A stretch of DNA of 64,000 bases from Diphasiastrum complanatum (GCA_029204225.1 CM055109.1:22098422-22162421), one strand, 5' to 3'; numbered from the stretch's first letter, positions 1 through 10,479 are shown. Numbers and translations: made by a program. Notes: generated by a model not told the origin, from the letters alone.

Positions 1-2
1 CC

Positions 3-671
3 AGAACGGGCGACATCTACACGGTTACGCTACCATCCAATCTCACTGGATTAAAAGTGGAGGCTATTCGGCTCCGTGCAGGGAGCTTGCGACGGCGCGG
101 CCTCATCTTCAACGAGTTCTCAATTCCTGCTGGAGCATCTGTGGATGATCCTAACCCCGTAAGGCTGCTACTGATCTACAGACAATTCACAACGCTAAGG
201 ATCTACACTCCAAACACGTAGACGCTCGTTGCGGCAGTGCTAGGAATCAAGATCTACAGCGCCTCAGACCTATCCACAAATGCATCACCAGAGCTGCATC
301 TGACTTCTACAGGAGCTCCCATCACAGTCCGCATACCCTTCTTCGGCAAGGCTCCAGCAACCACTCCTCTCTGCGCGTCTTTCGACAGCAACGGAAGCCT
401 GAGCATCAGCAATGTAACCTCCCCCCCTAATGTTTGTTCCTTTTCTCATCTCGGCGACTTCTCGCTTGCCATCCCATCCTCAGCAGCAGCAGCAGCGCCT
501 CAGGCAGGCAGGCAGCTCCCCCTTCGCCGCGCCATCACTGTATTGGCAGGCGTGCTTGTGGCTATGGCGTCAAGATCCCTCGAAAAAACGAGGATCGCAA
601 AAATGGAGCATATGTCCGAAAATGGAGAAACGCTGCAGCCTGCTCCGATCGGTAACCATCTCACCTCCTGA
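3..671 (+). pseudogene. DUF1191-family plant membrane protein, decayed and 5'-truncated by the window edge
   Basis: The reading frame entering at base 3 gives the core of plant DUF1191 proteins: a TLPSNLTGLKVEAIRLRAGS-like segment, then GSLRRRG, then VRLLLIYRQF, and after a stop VLGIKIYSASDLS, PELHL and NVCSFSHLGDFSL. The family consists of plant proteins with a signal peptide, a conserved ectodomain, one membrane segment and a short basic tail; function is not known. The tail RIAKMEHMSENGETLQ matches the usual post-membrane motif. A TAG at 219-221 lies in the middle of the conserved domain, in the same frame as both halves, so this is a pseudogene unless it is an unrecognised splice region. 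The membrane segment looks shortened (LAGVLVAM only). It is the only host-gene remnant I can identify. Family recognition is from memory of the conserved motifs; confidence is good for the family and good for the break. Confidence 0.72.
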
Positions 672-874
672 TTGCGTCCTTTCATCTACTTGGAGCTGTC
701 AAATTGACGCCATTAGTTGACACCGGACTCAGCGGTTGACACCTCAATCGACCACACCGCAATTACCCCTTGACACCACACTCCACTGCCTGATATCGCA
801 ATTAACCACCGTAACCACAGGTAACCGTAGACATTGCAGGTCACCGTAGACACCGTAGAAATCGCCTTCCTCGT
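672..874. other. Short-period degenerate spacer between host pseudogene and gypsy A1
   Basis: No coding content. The stretch repeats variants of GACACC, AACCACCG and CCGTAGACA, giving a loose short-period pattern. It stops where clear LTR homology begins near 875. It resembles in style, not in alignable sequence, the segment at 52100-52240 just outside the A2 leader repeats. Confidence 0.4.
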
Positions 875-1240
875 ATTTTTAGACTGTTAAAATGCTACTA
901 GGAATCTAGTTTCTTGTTTCTTGTTTTTGTTTCAGTAGTTAATCTCGTTCTTGATTGTTTTCTAAATTAGTAGATAGTGGTAGGACTGCTCCCTATTCCA
1001 GAATGTTGATCCTCTTGAGCTATAGATGGTAACATGGCTGACTTATGCATGTAGCTGAGTGTCGGAACCGTGTCTCCCATTGATAGGCTGAGAAATACAT
1101 GTTGAAATCTGAGTGACACGTCCGTGTGATAACCGTTCTAACAAGAAGAACCGTAAGAACCAGAAGAACCATAAAGAATGGTAAAGAAGAAGTAAAGAAA
1201 CCCCAAAGAACCGTGTTCACAGATAGAGTGGAACCTGTGA
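875..1240 (+). repeat. Partial LTR (3' portion) of gypsy family A
   Basis: About 360 bp aligns with the minus-strand LTR at 39568-40512. Shared landmarks are the TGTTAAA-TGCT block, the GTTTCTTGTTTCTTG run, the TAGATGGT-GCATGGCT segment, a GTAGCTGAGT-TTGG segment, and the CGTGTTCACA near the end. The first part of the LTR is missing; homology stops abruptly at about 875. The exact 3' end and the primer site that should follow are not clear to me. Confidence 0.7.
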
Positions 1241-1500
1241 ACTTGTGGTGCCATTCCGCAGCTACACAGACATTAAACAGCCCCAAACCATTCCAATCTG
1301 TGCAGCACAACCATCGCTCTCAGGACCCCCACACCTTCATTACAGACCACACCACTTTCGTCCTGACTAGCGTGAAGCTCAGTCTCAACCGACGCTTCAC
1401 GCTCCTTCCCAAGTCGAGCCATGACTCTCGTCTGGACTGGACCGCTATACATTGACTCTCGACTGAGCCACTACAGAACAATCCTGCCATGTCTTGAGTT

Positions 1501-1875
1501 AAATCTCAACCGACACATTTGCTTAAAATCTCAACAGACGCATTTGCTTAAAATCTCAACCGACGCATTTACTCACGTCTCAACCGACGCATTTGCTCGA
1601 CGCATTTCTTTCATCTTGACCGACGCTCTCGTGTCAGATCTCGACCGACGACCTCGTGTTAGATCTCAACCGACAGTTTCCGTCCCATTTTCGACCGACA
1701 CTTTCGTGTCAGATCTCGACCGACGACCTCGTGTCAGATCTCGACCGACAGCTTCCGTCCCAATCTCAACCGACGACCTCGCGTTAGATCTCGATCGAGG
1801 ACCTCGCGTTAGATCTCGACCGACGCCCTCGCGTCAGTTCTCGACCGACAGATGCTCTCAGCTCTCAACCGACCC
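1501..1875 (+). repeat. Leader tandem repeats of gypsy A1, about 25-bp unit
   Basis: Roughly fifteen diverged copies of a unit containing TCTCAACCGACG or TCTCGACCGACG, spaced about 25 bp. They lie between the LTR remnant and gag. Isolated earlier units occur near 1383 and 1450. The same motif, on the opposite strand, forms the blocks at 52240-52880 and 44181-45500. The stretch is open in one frame for about 150 codons because the units lack stops; I do not take that as a gene. Confidence 0.85.
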
Positions 1876-1913
1876 TTGAACCGTTGAGACCATCATAAAA
1901 TACACTACAGTCA

Positions 1914-2453
1914 TTGCGACCACCTTCCAGCCGTCGAGAGTCTACACAAACACATCTTGTTGAAAACTCCTACGATCAGTCCTATCATCAAGATACAACA
2001 CTTCCATCTGCTAGTTCTCAACATTATCAAACCGACAATTCATGCTCGTGCAAACAAGATGAGTATTCAACACCACTAGAAAATCCAGCACAACTAGCCA
2101 TCCAAGATGGTTATGCTATTGCCACAGGCCCAATGAGCAACCGCTGCTTTATTTGTAGTGAAACGGGACATTTCATGGCTGACTGTAAAGTTGAAAACCA
2201 ATACCATGCGGAATGTCCCGACTGTGTCCGTAAACACAGTTTCAAGGATTGTCCTAAACAACCTAACAGGATTCTTCGAGCACGTCATATCTCATCCGAA
2301 CCTGTTAGAGTTCTCACTAGAGCACAACGCCAACAACAAGAACAGCAACAAAATAATGTCAAATCAGCTGACCCCCAGGGAAGCCACTTGACGGCTTCCA
2401 CATTACCAAAAGATTACCCAGACCCAAAAAGTGGAACAACGACAATACAATGA
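1914..2453 (+). pseudogene. gag: Gypsy A1 gag, C-terminal half with zinc knuckles
   Basis: Homology to A2 gag starts at about 1926, directly after the leader repeats, so the capsid part of Gag (about 430 codons in A2) is missing. What remains is the nucleocapsid part that binds RNA. A CCHC knuckle is visible: CFICSETGHFMADC. A second Cys/His box follows, CPDCVRKHSFKDC. The frame closes at 2451-2453, just after an A-run at about 2427-2431 that is one base longer than in A2; the correct frame continues from about 2431 into the protease. The ATG at 1914 is inside the deletion junction and is unlikely to be a real start. Confidence 0.75.
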
Positions 2454-3969
2454 GTTTCAAGATGAGTTTTTGCGAAAGGAAGAACATACAGAAAGTCTAT
2501 TCTCAGCTCATATCTCCGAAAAGGAGCAATCCCTGCAGGGACTTGAAGTATTTTCTGACCTCCTGCAAGCTCAACTCACTATGCCGTTTCATACCGCAAT
2601 TATATCCTTCACTGGGCTTCAACGTTATATCCATCGAAATTGTCAGCTGCCTACTATTCCTGATGAACAGCGGAAAACAGAAGAGATTCCTGAAATTTCC
2701 CAGATTCCTATGAATCTATTGAATATAGGTGTTGCTAAGGGGACTAGCATCACCCTACCTTTGTCCTATAAAGACTATCCCGAAGTATCTGCTATCCTAG
2801 ATAGCGGATCAGGCGTTAATATCATGGCTTTGTCATTAGCAAAGTCACGGGGCTTTCATACCCTCGATCAACCATGATATAAACTTCGCATGGCTGATCA
2901 ACGAGTTACTAACCCTGCTGGTCATTTATCAAATATAAAAGTTCGCATAGCAGGTGTCAAATTTGTGCTAGATTGTATCATCTTAGATTTACCAGAAGAT
3001 AACAATACATATAAACTCCTTCTTGATACACCCTGGCTCCAGATGGCAGGTGTTGTCCAAGGTTGGAAGCATAGCAAAATTACCTTTGGTAACCACAATA
3101 AACGAGTCACGGTTGGCTCAACAGACCATGTCAAGCCCACCAAAGTATACGATGATTGGTCATCCACAACATATGACGAATCAGATAGCGTCCCGATCCA
3201 ACCAAAAGGTCACTATACGAGATCCACGGACATAATCAATTGGGGTCACGCACTAGCCACTGTGGACTGTATTGATTCCAATCGATGTCGTATCAAAACT
3301 GCTGTAGCAGATGTGGATATTCTCCCATCCTCTACAGACATTGACACACCCCCACCCATCATCCCACTCATGATGATTGACCCGATTCCTATAGCGTGGT
3401 GCCCAGGAGAACCTAGTGTCTCTTCCGCCCATGTTTCGGAAGAAGGTATTCTTTCCATGGATGATGTAGACATGACGGATGAACATGAACTTCTATATCT
3501 AGATGCACAACCTTATCCGCCAAAAACAATTCCTAAGGAGATAATGACATCAGGACCGTTGGCTCACGTCCAACTGACATCCAAGGTACCCAACACACAA
3601 ACATACAAGCCCAAACCCAAAGTATATACATGGGATGTGTATTCCGACGAAGTTTGGGATACAATCGATGATGATATGATAAGTGAGGCACCAACACCAC
3701 CCACTCAAAAACCACAAAAACCTCGGTTACAAACAACTAAAGTTATTGATACAAAATCAACCGAGCTTCAAAAACAGATGTGTGAGAAGCTTAAACAGCC
3801 GATCAAGCCCTTGTCAAAAGGGACAAAAACCAAACAATCTGATAAAGCTTCCACGTCCGGTAGTGAATCACCTCAGATGATTCCCAAAGTTCCCGAACCT
3901 TTTGTCGACCCACCTTTTGATCTTCCACAGAAATTTCAAGACTTTACGCTAGATGACGTTGTTATCTAG
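2431..3969 (+). pseudogene. pro: Gypsy A1 aspartic protease and protease-RT spacer
   Basis: The retroviral-type aspartic protease matures Gag-Pol. The active-site triplet is seen in AILDSGSGVNIM (about 2790-2825), and the protease end in YKLLLDTPWLQMAG (about 3010-3055). Two stops interrupt the frame. A TGA at 2875-2877 lies between the active site and the domain end. A TAG at 3967-3969 separates the long acidic and proline-rich spacer (3060-3966) from RT. Both stops are also present at the same positions in A2. The spacer is about 300 codons, ends in the motif FTLDDVVI, and has relatives in gypsy B and E. Apart from the two stops the frame is clean over 1.5 kb. Confidence 0.78.
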
Positions 3970-4745
3970 TTACCACAGCCACATCGGGAACCTACACCAA
4001 ATTCCAACTCCTCTGAAGGACCTGCTAAGACCATTCCACTAAACCTTAAAGATCCTGACGAGAAGATAGATCGAATAGTTCATGTTGGTGCACATTTGTC
4101 ATCAACCCAACTTGCTGATCTGGAAACATTACTTCACAAATACAGGGATGTATCATGGAATTATACAGAAATGAAAGGAATCCCACCTGAAATAGTCGTC
4201 CATAAGATTCCTTTAGAAGACAATGCTAAGTCTATTAGGACTAAACCCTATCGATCTAACCCTGTCTATCGTGAGAGAATCGACGAAGATATTAAGAAAT
4301 TGGTGGATGCTGGTTTCATTTATGAAGTTCAACATACTGATTGGGTATCACCCATTGTGGTTGTACCAAGAAAAATGGCAAGCTTCGTATCTGTGTCGAT
4401 CTCAAAAACCTTAATGTGATTACAAAGAAAGACCATTTTCCCTTGTCTTTAATGACTCAAATCCTAGAGGAAATGGCAGGAGCTGAAGCTTTCAGCTTCT
4501 TGGATGGATTCAGCGGGTATTTCCTCGTTCAAATAGCCCCTGAAGATAAACATAAAACGGCCTTTGCAACAGAGAACGGGGTTTATGCTTATAACATTAT
4601 GCCTTTTGGCTTATGCAACGCCCCTTCAACGTTCCAAAGGGTCATGCAACTGGCCTTTCAAGATCTGTTACATCGAATCGTGGAGATTTATCTTCACACC
4701 TTGACGCCCTGGAGAAAATCTTCATTCACTGTCGTAGATTTGAAA
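3970..4745 (+). pseudogene. pol: Gypsy A1 reverse transcriptase, catalytic motif deleted
   Basis: Palm and finger motifs of Ty3/gypsy RT are clear: WVSPIVVVP, LRICVDLKNLN, FSFLDGFSGYFLVQIAP, and MPFGLCNAPSTFQRVMQ. One missing base near 4372, in the run following GTACCAAG, shifts the frame between WVSPIVVVP and KLRICVDL. After VEIYL the sequence jumps to the residues that in A2 follow the YLDD box, so the two catalytic aspartates and about nine neighbours are gone. This RT could not polymerise. The family member A2 keeps the box, which makes the deletion easy to see. Confidence 0.85.
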
Positions 4746-5470
4746 TCTCACTAAACCCTGATAAATGCCAAATATGGGTCACCCACGGGGTTGTACTCAG
4801 GCATATGATATCAAAGGACGATATTTCTACCGACCCGTCAAAAATCAAGGTTATCGTGGTTATGCCCCTACCTGCAACAGTGAAGGAAATATATGTCTTC
4901 CTCGGTCATACCAACTATTATCGCATCTTTATAATCGACTATGCCGGAAAGGCACGCCTCGTTTATTTAGTTGTGGTAGATCCTCGCTGGACCGAAGAAC
5001 GAATTAAGGCCTTTGAGGAGTTGAAAACAGCCCTCACGATGGCTCCCATACTCTGCTCGCCAGATTACACGAAAGAGTTCCACGTACATACTAACGCAAG
5101 TAAGCATGCCATTGGAGGTCATCTTGCACAACCGGACGAGTATGGCAAAGACTTCCCAATACGTTTCTTGAGTAGGCAATTGGTGTCTGCTGAAGTAAAC
5201 TATACAACCACTGAGAGAGAAGCATTGGTGATGGTCTATACTGTGCAACAACTAAGACATTATTTATTGGGCCAGACCTTTGCGTTCTACACAGATTATC
5301 AAGCCCTTCTATATATCATTAATAAATCCTATAAAACGTGATGTATAGCTCGATGGCTATTGATTTTAGAGGAATTTAATTTTTGTGTAGTCGTTCGAAA
5401 AGGGACCCAACATTTCATGGCAGACCACCTTTCCAGACTACCAAGTGCTGAAAAAGCAACTGCACTAGTC
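4746..5470 (+). pseudogene. Gypsy A1 RT thumb and RNase H
   Basis: Continues RT from SLNPDKCQIWVTHGVVL through the connection (FLGHTNYYRIFI, APILCSPDYTKEFH) into RNase H, which degrades the RNA strand during cDNA synthesis. RNase H motifs are the TNASKHAIGG block, TTTEREALVMVY and FAFYTDYQALLYI. The first catalytic residue, normally Asp in T-D-A-S, is Asn here (codon 5093-5095), and the same change is in A2, while gypsy B keeps Asp. A CGA-to-TGA stop at 5339-5341 interrupts before ARWLLILEEFNF. The usual RNase H end, DHLSRLP, is present at about 5425. Confidence 0.82.
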
Positions 5471-6300
5471 AATGATGATCTCCCTGATGCATGCCTTTTT
5501 CAGATCAATGCTACACCCTTATGGGCTGAGGAGATCACCAAGTTCCTCACAACAGGCAGACTCAAAGAAGGCCTGAGTACGGCGGCAATAAGAAATTTTT
5601 TGCTAAAAGCAGTGCCCTTCCAGTTAATTGCGGGACAACTTTACAAAAGGGGCGTTGACGGTATCATTCACCGATGTGCTTATGAATCTGAGATACGACC
5701 TATCATATCTCAAGCTCATGAGGGCATTGAGGTTGCCACTTTTCTGCTGAAGCCACAACAAAGATTATTCTTCGAGTAGGACTGTGGTGGCCATCTTTGT
5801 TTAAGGACACGTTTGCTGTCATTAAAGCGTGTGATGTCTGTCAACGAGCCAAGAAAAACACCAAAGCAGACTTCACGCCGTTGACTCCCATTATAGAAGA
5901 CGAAGCCTTACATAAGTGGGGAATTGACTTTGTTGGACCAATCAGTCCAGTAGCAAAACATACTCAAGCTCGTTACATCCTCATAGCCTCAGATTACGCC
6001 ACTAAGTGGGTGGAGGCTCGAGCAACGAAGGATGCCAACGCAAAAACAGTCGCGCATTTTCTTTACGTAAACATTATTACACGTTTTGGCTGTCCCATTG
6101 AGTTAGTTAGTGATCGCGACACGCATTTTTTAAATGCTGTCATTGATAACCTCCTAAGCCATTACCTTGTTGTTCACAGAAAAAGTACACCGTACTACCC
6201 TAGATGTAATGGCCAGGCTGAATCAAGTAACAAGACGATATGTAAAATTTTGACCAAGATAGTTGAAACCAGTCATTCTGATTGGGAAACAATTGTATTT
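5471..6300 (+). pseudogene. int: Gypsy A1 integrase
   Basis: The zinc-binding part shows a His near AHEGI and the C-x2-C of CDVCQRAKK (about 5830). The core catalytic triad appears as GIDFVGP (Asp), LVSDRDTHF (Asp) and NGQAESSNK (Glu), so the DDE residues survive. One frameshift near 5775 separates the His part from the Cys part. Homology to A2 ends after SDWETIVF at about 6300, so the C-terminal DNA-binding part is lost. The surviving core is the least damaged enzyme domain of this copy. Confidence 0.82.
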
Positions 6301-6532
6301 CCGTGTTGCAATGATGGGAGGCTCCTGGGAATCCCTGTTCCTCAAAGTGGATCGCCGGAGCCCATAAGTATTTTTTGCCGCACAACCTAGACTTCAATAC
6401 CGCCCGTCGACTCGATTTCATGGAGAAGGTGCAGTATCATTTAATAAAAATTCGACGTGATGTTAATAAAAGCCCATAGTAACTGCATCTCACAGGTGTC
6501 ATGGGTCCGCCACTGGTTTTGGTGGGGGATAC
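6301..6532 (+). other. 3' end of a second element (D), unrecognised coding remnant plus polypurine tract
   Basis: After the break at about 6300 a short open frame ends in RRLDFMEKVQYHLIKIRRDV and then a stop at about 6478. I do not recognise it with certainty; it could be the C-terminal end of a polyprotein. The purine-rich GGTTTTGGTGGGGGATAC at 6517-6532 sits immediately before a TGTTGG LTR start, as a polypurine tract should. Confidence 0.45.
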
Positions 6533-7271
6533 TGTTGGAGGGTTTGCAGATCCCGAGGCACGTAAGTGTGAGGGATTTGGCACACTGCGTGTGTAAGTCC
6601 AACCCGATGATCACATAGTTATTTGATAATTAGAAAGTCAATAAAAGAACTTTAGGCCTTTTTGGGGGACTTTTAATGTTGCGGGCCTAAATGTCAAGTT
6701 AGTGAATAAAGTTGGGACTCCCACCAAAATTGGTTCAAATTCAAATTCAATTGTTTCCCTCCAATTTTGAATGGTTCCCACTCTTTTTTAAGTTTGAATA
6801 GCTAGGGAGGTAGAAATGGACTGATAGGATTTTGAGGCCAAGGTCCTCCTCTCCACTATAAATAGGGGCAAACTCGAGTTGCTCCTCAGGTTCATATCCT
6901 CATTTCAATACAAGCAGATTAGCTCTCTAATGGAATGGATTTGTGAATGTCCTTGCTCTCTATCTCTTTTCATCCATCTCTCATGCTTTTGTTATATTTG
7001 CTAATTGTTGGATTTGAATGTTATGGGAATTGCTATTTCTTATACTTTTTGTGAGAGAGAAAGGGAGAGAGAGAAAGAGTAAGCTATCTTCATTGTGGAT
7101 CGTAGGGTTAATGGTGTAGTGTTAATGGATGTTAGAGTTAGATGTGGATCTTACATTCATGTTGTATTTGAGATATGCTATCGCTCTCACGGGATCGAAC
7201 CTCTGCATGACGACTAACTTCATTTCCTTGATGCTTATTTGCTTGGATCTTGGGTTGAGGTTAGGCTAGGA
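6533..7271 (+). repeat. LTR of element D (3' LTR, + strand)
   Basis: Starts TGTTGGAGGG directly after a polypurine tract. It contains a strong TATA box (6857-6864) followed by a purine-rich and AT-rich region of several hundred bases. The right border is set by the start of the gypsy E relic near 7272 and may be a truncation rather than the true end. It does not match the family A LTR. A piece of its U3 (6768-6832) recurs at 9994-10050. Confidence 0.62.
6857..6864 (+). promoter_or_regulatory. TATA box of LTR D
   Basis: TATAAATA followed by GGGGC, preceded by a CT-rich stretch, about 325 bp into the LTR. This is the usual position and form of a plant LTR promoter; transcription would start about 30 bp downstream. 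Confidence 0.6.
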
Positions 7272-8448
7272 AAGAAATCCAAATCTGACACTTTTCAGGA
7301 TTTAAAGAGATTCTAAAGCATCGGCATTGGATAAAATTTTTCTCAAGCACAGACAGATAACATACTTTCTTTGAATACACTCCCAAATCATCTAAGTAAA
7401 CCTCTAGGGTATCTCCCATCTGTTGAGAAAATGCAGCTTACATAACATGTTGCAATGTGCTAGGAGATTACCGAGGCCGAAAGCATGACTTTCCAATAGA
7501 AAGTTCCCCATTCTATGGTAAAAGTGGTTTTATGCTAATCTTTTTTAGCAATTTGGATCATGTTGTAGCCACTAAAGCCATCTAAGAATGAGTAGGCCTC
7601 ATCTCCTACTAGGTTTTCTAAAATGGATTCTCTGAAAGGTGATGGAAAATGATCATGTTCTATGACTGCATTAAGTTTCTTAAAGTCGACACAGATGTAT
7701 GTTCGATTTCATAAATGAATTTCACATCTAGTAAGTGTTGTAACTCTTCTTTTATTTTGGCCTTGTAGATCGGATTACATCGGTAAGGACGACTAGCAAA
7801 TGGTCTCACTCTCGATTTAAGGGGAATGCGATGCACAACTACTTGTGGTGAGATTCCTTGCATGTCTTTATATGACCAAGCAAAGACATGTCGATACTTT
7901 TGCAGAAGTTTTTCAAGCTTCCTATGTTGTTCTCGATTGAGATGAGCCCGATCATTATCCTCATTGGGCTTACTCAAGGATATGGTGATGGTTCGTGCAG
8001 GATGGTGAATTACCATTTGGGTCGCATTGAGCTTGTGGTAATTGTATGGTCACATCCTCGATCGTGTAATCTTTAAAATAAACAGGCACACCAAGTGCGA
8101 GTGATTCGAGGGGAGCTTTGTCCTTCAAGACATTTTCATCATCTATGACTAAATCTTTTGATTCATCAGTAGGTAGCCATGCAACGTTTAACAATTCATC
8201 ATTGTGTGGTTTAATATCAATAAAATTGATATTAATGATAGGTGTGTCTATATTAGGCAATTGTTCGTTAGCGACCAAGGGAGTATGGTACAATCATCCT
8301 GATTTTGGGCACAATAATCAACATTCACACAATCAATCGTAGAAGAATTTGGAGGAAGATTGAATTCTTTGGCTCCATTTTCTTAATAGATTTTGTTTGC
8401 ATTATCACCATCACAATAAACAGGAGAAACAACATTCAAACTGTACTT
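7272..8448 (-). pseudogene. pol: Gypsy E relic: protease-RT spacer and RT
   Basis: Reading the minus strand from about 8340, an acidic spacer with IDTPIININFIDIKP leads to YTIEDVTIQLPQAQ, the homologue of the A-family spacer end. RT follows: KYRHVFAWSYKDMQGI, YRCNPIYKAKIKEEL, LNAVIEHDHFPSPF, YSFLDGFSGYNMIQIA. After stops and a frameshift comes VYLDDLGVYSK at about 7400, so the catalytic aspartates remain. The relic ends at SLNPEKCQIWIS near 7272. Frame is lost at about 7720 and again after 7570. It is related to A and B but distinct; at the place where family A has a TAG this copy has CAA (Gln), which indicates the TAG is derived. Confidence 0.78.
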
Positions 8449-8449
8449 T

Positions 8450-9619
8450 GTGACCAATATCTATGTGATGTTGATCCACAAAGACAAAAATGGATTATCT
8501 CTACATTCAGCAAGCATCTAAAGTGGATGAACGTCAAATGTATAGGACATGCACCTTTTGGCTGCATCTAGGAAGGCCCTAAGATTGGCAACGGACCCAT
8601 GGCTTTTGAAAAGGTCATAAATAATGATAGTTATGCAAGCCATTTTTGTGTAGTAAAGCCTTACTACAGCAAATTCAGACTCAAACATATAGGCTGCAAT
8701 GGATAAATATACATTTTCACGACGTTCACACGTGAATGAGAGCTTTGTAAAATCATATTGCTTCCACCACCTACAAATACAAGTCGTTTGTATTTTCATC
8801 ATAATAAATGCAACGCTGCTACTACTAATGTTCATACATTCATTTCTCGTAGATGCGCTCAGACTAAACATGCATCCACTCAAAAATGTTGCATGTGCTA
8901 GACTTAGAAAGCAAAATCAAGTCGTAGCAGAAAGGTTGAGAGAAATTGTGATTTGAAGTTGAAATTGAGGTATTGTACCTATTGATCTTGTGCAGCTCCT
9001 TCCGATGAATGGCTCGGCAGTGATTGAAATCAGCGTGACCAATATCTATGAGATGTTGATCCACAAAGACAAAAATGGATTATCTCTACATTCAACAAGC
9101 ATCTAAAGTGGATGAACGTCAAATGTATAGGACATGCACCTTTTGGCTGCATCTAGGAAGGCCCTAAGATTGGCAACGGACCCATGGCTTTTGAAGAGGT
9201 CATAAATAATGATAGTTATGCAAGCCATTTTTGTGTAGTAAAGCCTTACTACAGCAAATTCAGACTCAAACATATAGGCTGCAATGGATAAATATACATT
9301 TTCACGACGTTCACACGTGAATGAGAGCTTTGTAAAATCATATTGCTTCCACCACCTACAAATACAAGTCGTTTGTATTTTCATCATAATAAATGCAACG
9401 CTGCTACTACTAATGTTCATACATTCATTTCTCGTAGATGCGCTCAGACTAAACATGCATCCACTCAAAAATGTTGCATGTGCTAGACTTAGAAAGCAAA
9501 ATCAAGTCGTAGCAGAAAGGTTGAGAGAAATTGTGATTTGAAGTTGAAATTGAGGTATTGTACCTATTGATCTTGTGCAGCTCCTTCCGATGAATGGCTC
9601 GGCAGTGATTGAAATCAGC
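8450..9619. repeat. Tandem duplication, two 585-bp units, nearly identical
   Basis: Unit 1 is 8450-9034 and unit 2 is 9035-9619. Landmarks recur at exactly 585 bp, and I see only about three base differences, such as TGTGATG against TGAGATG at the start and GAAAAGG against GAAGAGG. Each unit contains the same 121-codon open frame on the minus strand and 85-codon frame on the plus strand; neither resembles a known protein. Confidence 0.93.
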
Positions 9620-9687
9620 TCTTGAACCAAAACACAAATGACTTTGTGCAGGTCCTTCTGAATCAAAACGCAAAACTCTTGAACCAA

Positions 9688-9914
9688 AAAATGCAAAGCT
9701 GTTACTACTAATGCTCATACATTTATTTCTCATAGCATGCGTTCAGACTAAGCATGCGCATGCACTCAGAAATGTTGTATGTGCTAGACTTAGAAAAGCA
9801 AAATCAAGTTGTAGCAGAAAGGCTGAGAAAAACTATTATCTGATGTTGAGGTATTGTAACTATTGACCTTGTGCAGCTCCTTCTGATGAATGGCTCAGTA
9901 GCGATTGAAATCAA
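9688..9914. repeat. Diverged partial third copy of the 585-bp unit
   Basis: Aligns with the last 240 bp of the unit, from the GCTACTACTAATG block to the CCGATGAATGGCTC block, with many substitutions and small indels. This shows the duplicated sequence already existed in an older diverged form next to the recent tandem pair. Bases 9620-9687 between them repeat the word CTTGAACCAAAA. Confidence 0.75.
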
Positions 9915-9993
9915 CTCTTCAAAATAATGGGCATTCTTATCCTGTAATGCCTTGTTGTCATCCTCCTTCCTCTGTAGCTGTTCTTTCAGCGTT

Positions 9994-10345
9994 GAATGCT
10001 TCCCACTCTTTTTTAAATATGAATAGTTAGGGAGGTAGCCAATAGGATTTTCAAACTGACTCAAATGTATTTCGCCTTTTATGCGATCTCTTCTGATCTC
10101 TAGCCCAAGGTATTTTGTTGCTTCTCCTAGATCTGTGATTTCATAATTTTCAAAAATTTGACTCTCTATCATAAGAGAATCATCCACGAAAATAGTCAGT
10201 ATCACAAAATTTTCTCCTGCTCTTGTTATGTACACATTACAGTCTGGTTGTGTAGGATTGAAGTTTAGAGACTTTAGAAGACTGTCGAGCTTCTTGTATC
10301 AAGCTCGTGATGCCTGCTTTAGACCATAAATGCATCTTTACAACT
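9994..10345 (-). pseudogene. Copia RT fragment joined to an LTR-D-like piece
   Basis: On the minus strand from about 10345: GLKQASRA, WYKKLDSLL-like residues, VYITRAGENFVILTIFVDDS (the copia RT active site with two Asp), YEITDLGEATKYLGLEI and HLSQF at about 10053. It is a short RT palm fragment with one stop. Immediately downstream (9994-10050) the sequence switches to the same words as the LTR D U3 at 6768-6832 (CCCACTCTTTTTTAA and AGGGAGGTAG). The frame runs on through this junction, giving a 143-codon chimeric ORF that I consider accidental. Confidence 0.75.
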
Positions 10346-10479
10346 GACAGACATATTGTTTATGTGGCAGAGTCTGTGTCAGTTCCACTTACTATTTTTT
10401 ATAATCAGTAAGTTGGGCAAAGATTTTCCAAAGATCAGTTGTCATATTGCCATATTTTTATCAAAAAAATTTCTTTTTT

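Larger units (their letters stand above)
875..6300 (+). mobile_element. Ty3/gypsy retrotransposon copy A1, truncated at both ends
   Basis: Order along the plus strand is LTR remnant (875-1240), leader with 25-bp repeats (1501-1875), second half of gag, protease, spacer, reverse transcriptase, RNase H and integrase. It is closely related throughout to the minus-strand copy A2 (39568-52950). Compared with A2 it lacks the first half of gag, a small segment containing the RT catalytic motif, and everything after the integrase core. The sequence after about 6300 does not match A2, so the LTR at 6533 is not its own. RNase H and RT style place it near the Athila/Tat branch rather than the chromoviruses; that placement is inference from motifs. 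Confidence 0.8.

Noticed and set aside
1501-1875. CRISPR array or plant centromeric satellite
   Set aside because: Units are diverged, without spacers of constant size, and sit inside a retrotransposon leader.
1421-1879. 152-codon open frame in the A1 leader
   Set aside because: Same reason: translation of leader repeats.
8450-9541. Repeated 121-codon and 85-codon frames in the 585-bp units as a duplicated gene
   Set aside because: Both strands are equally open, no family resemblance, and the older third copy does not keep the frames.
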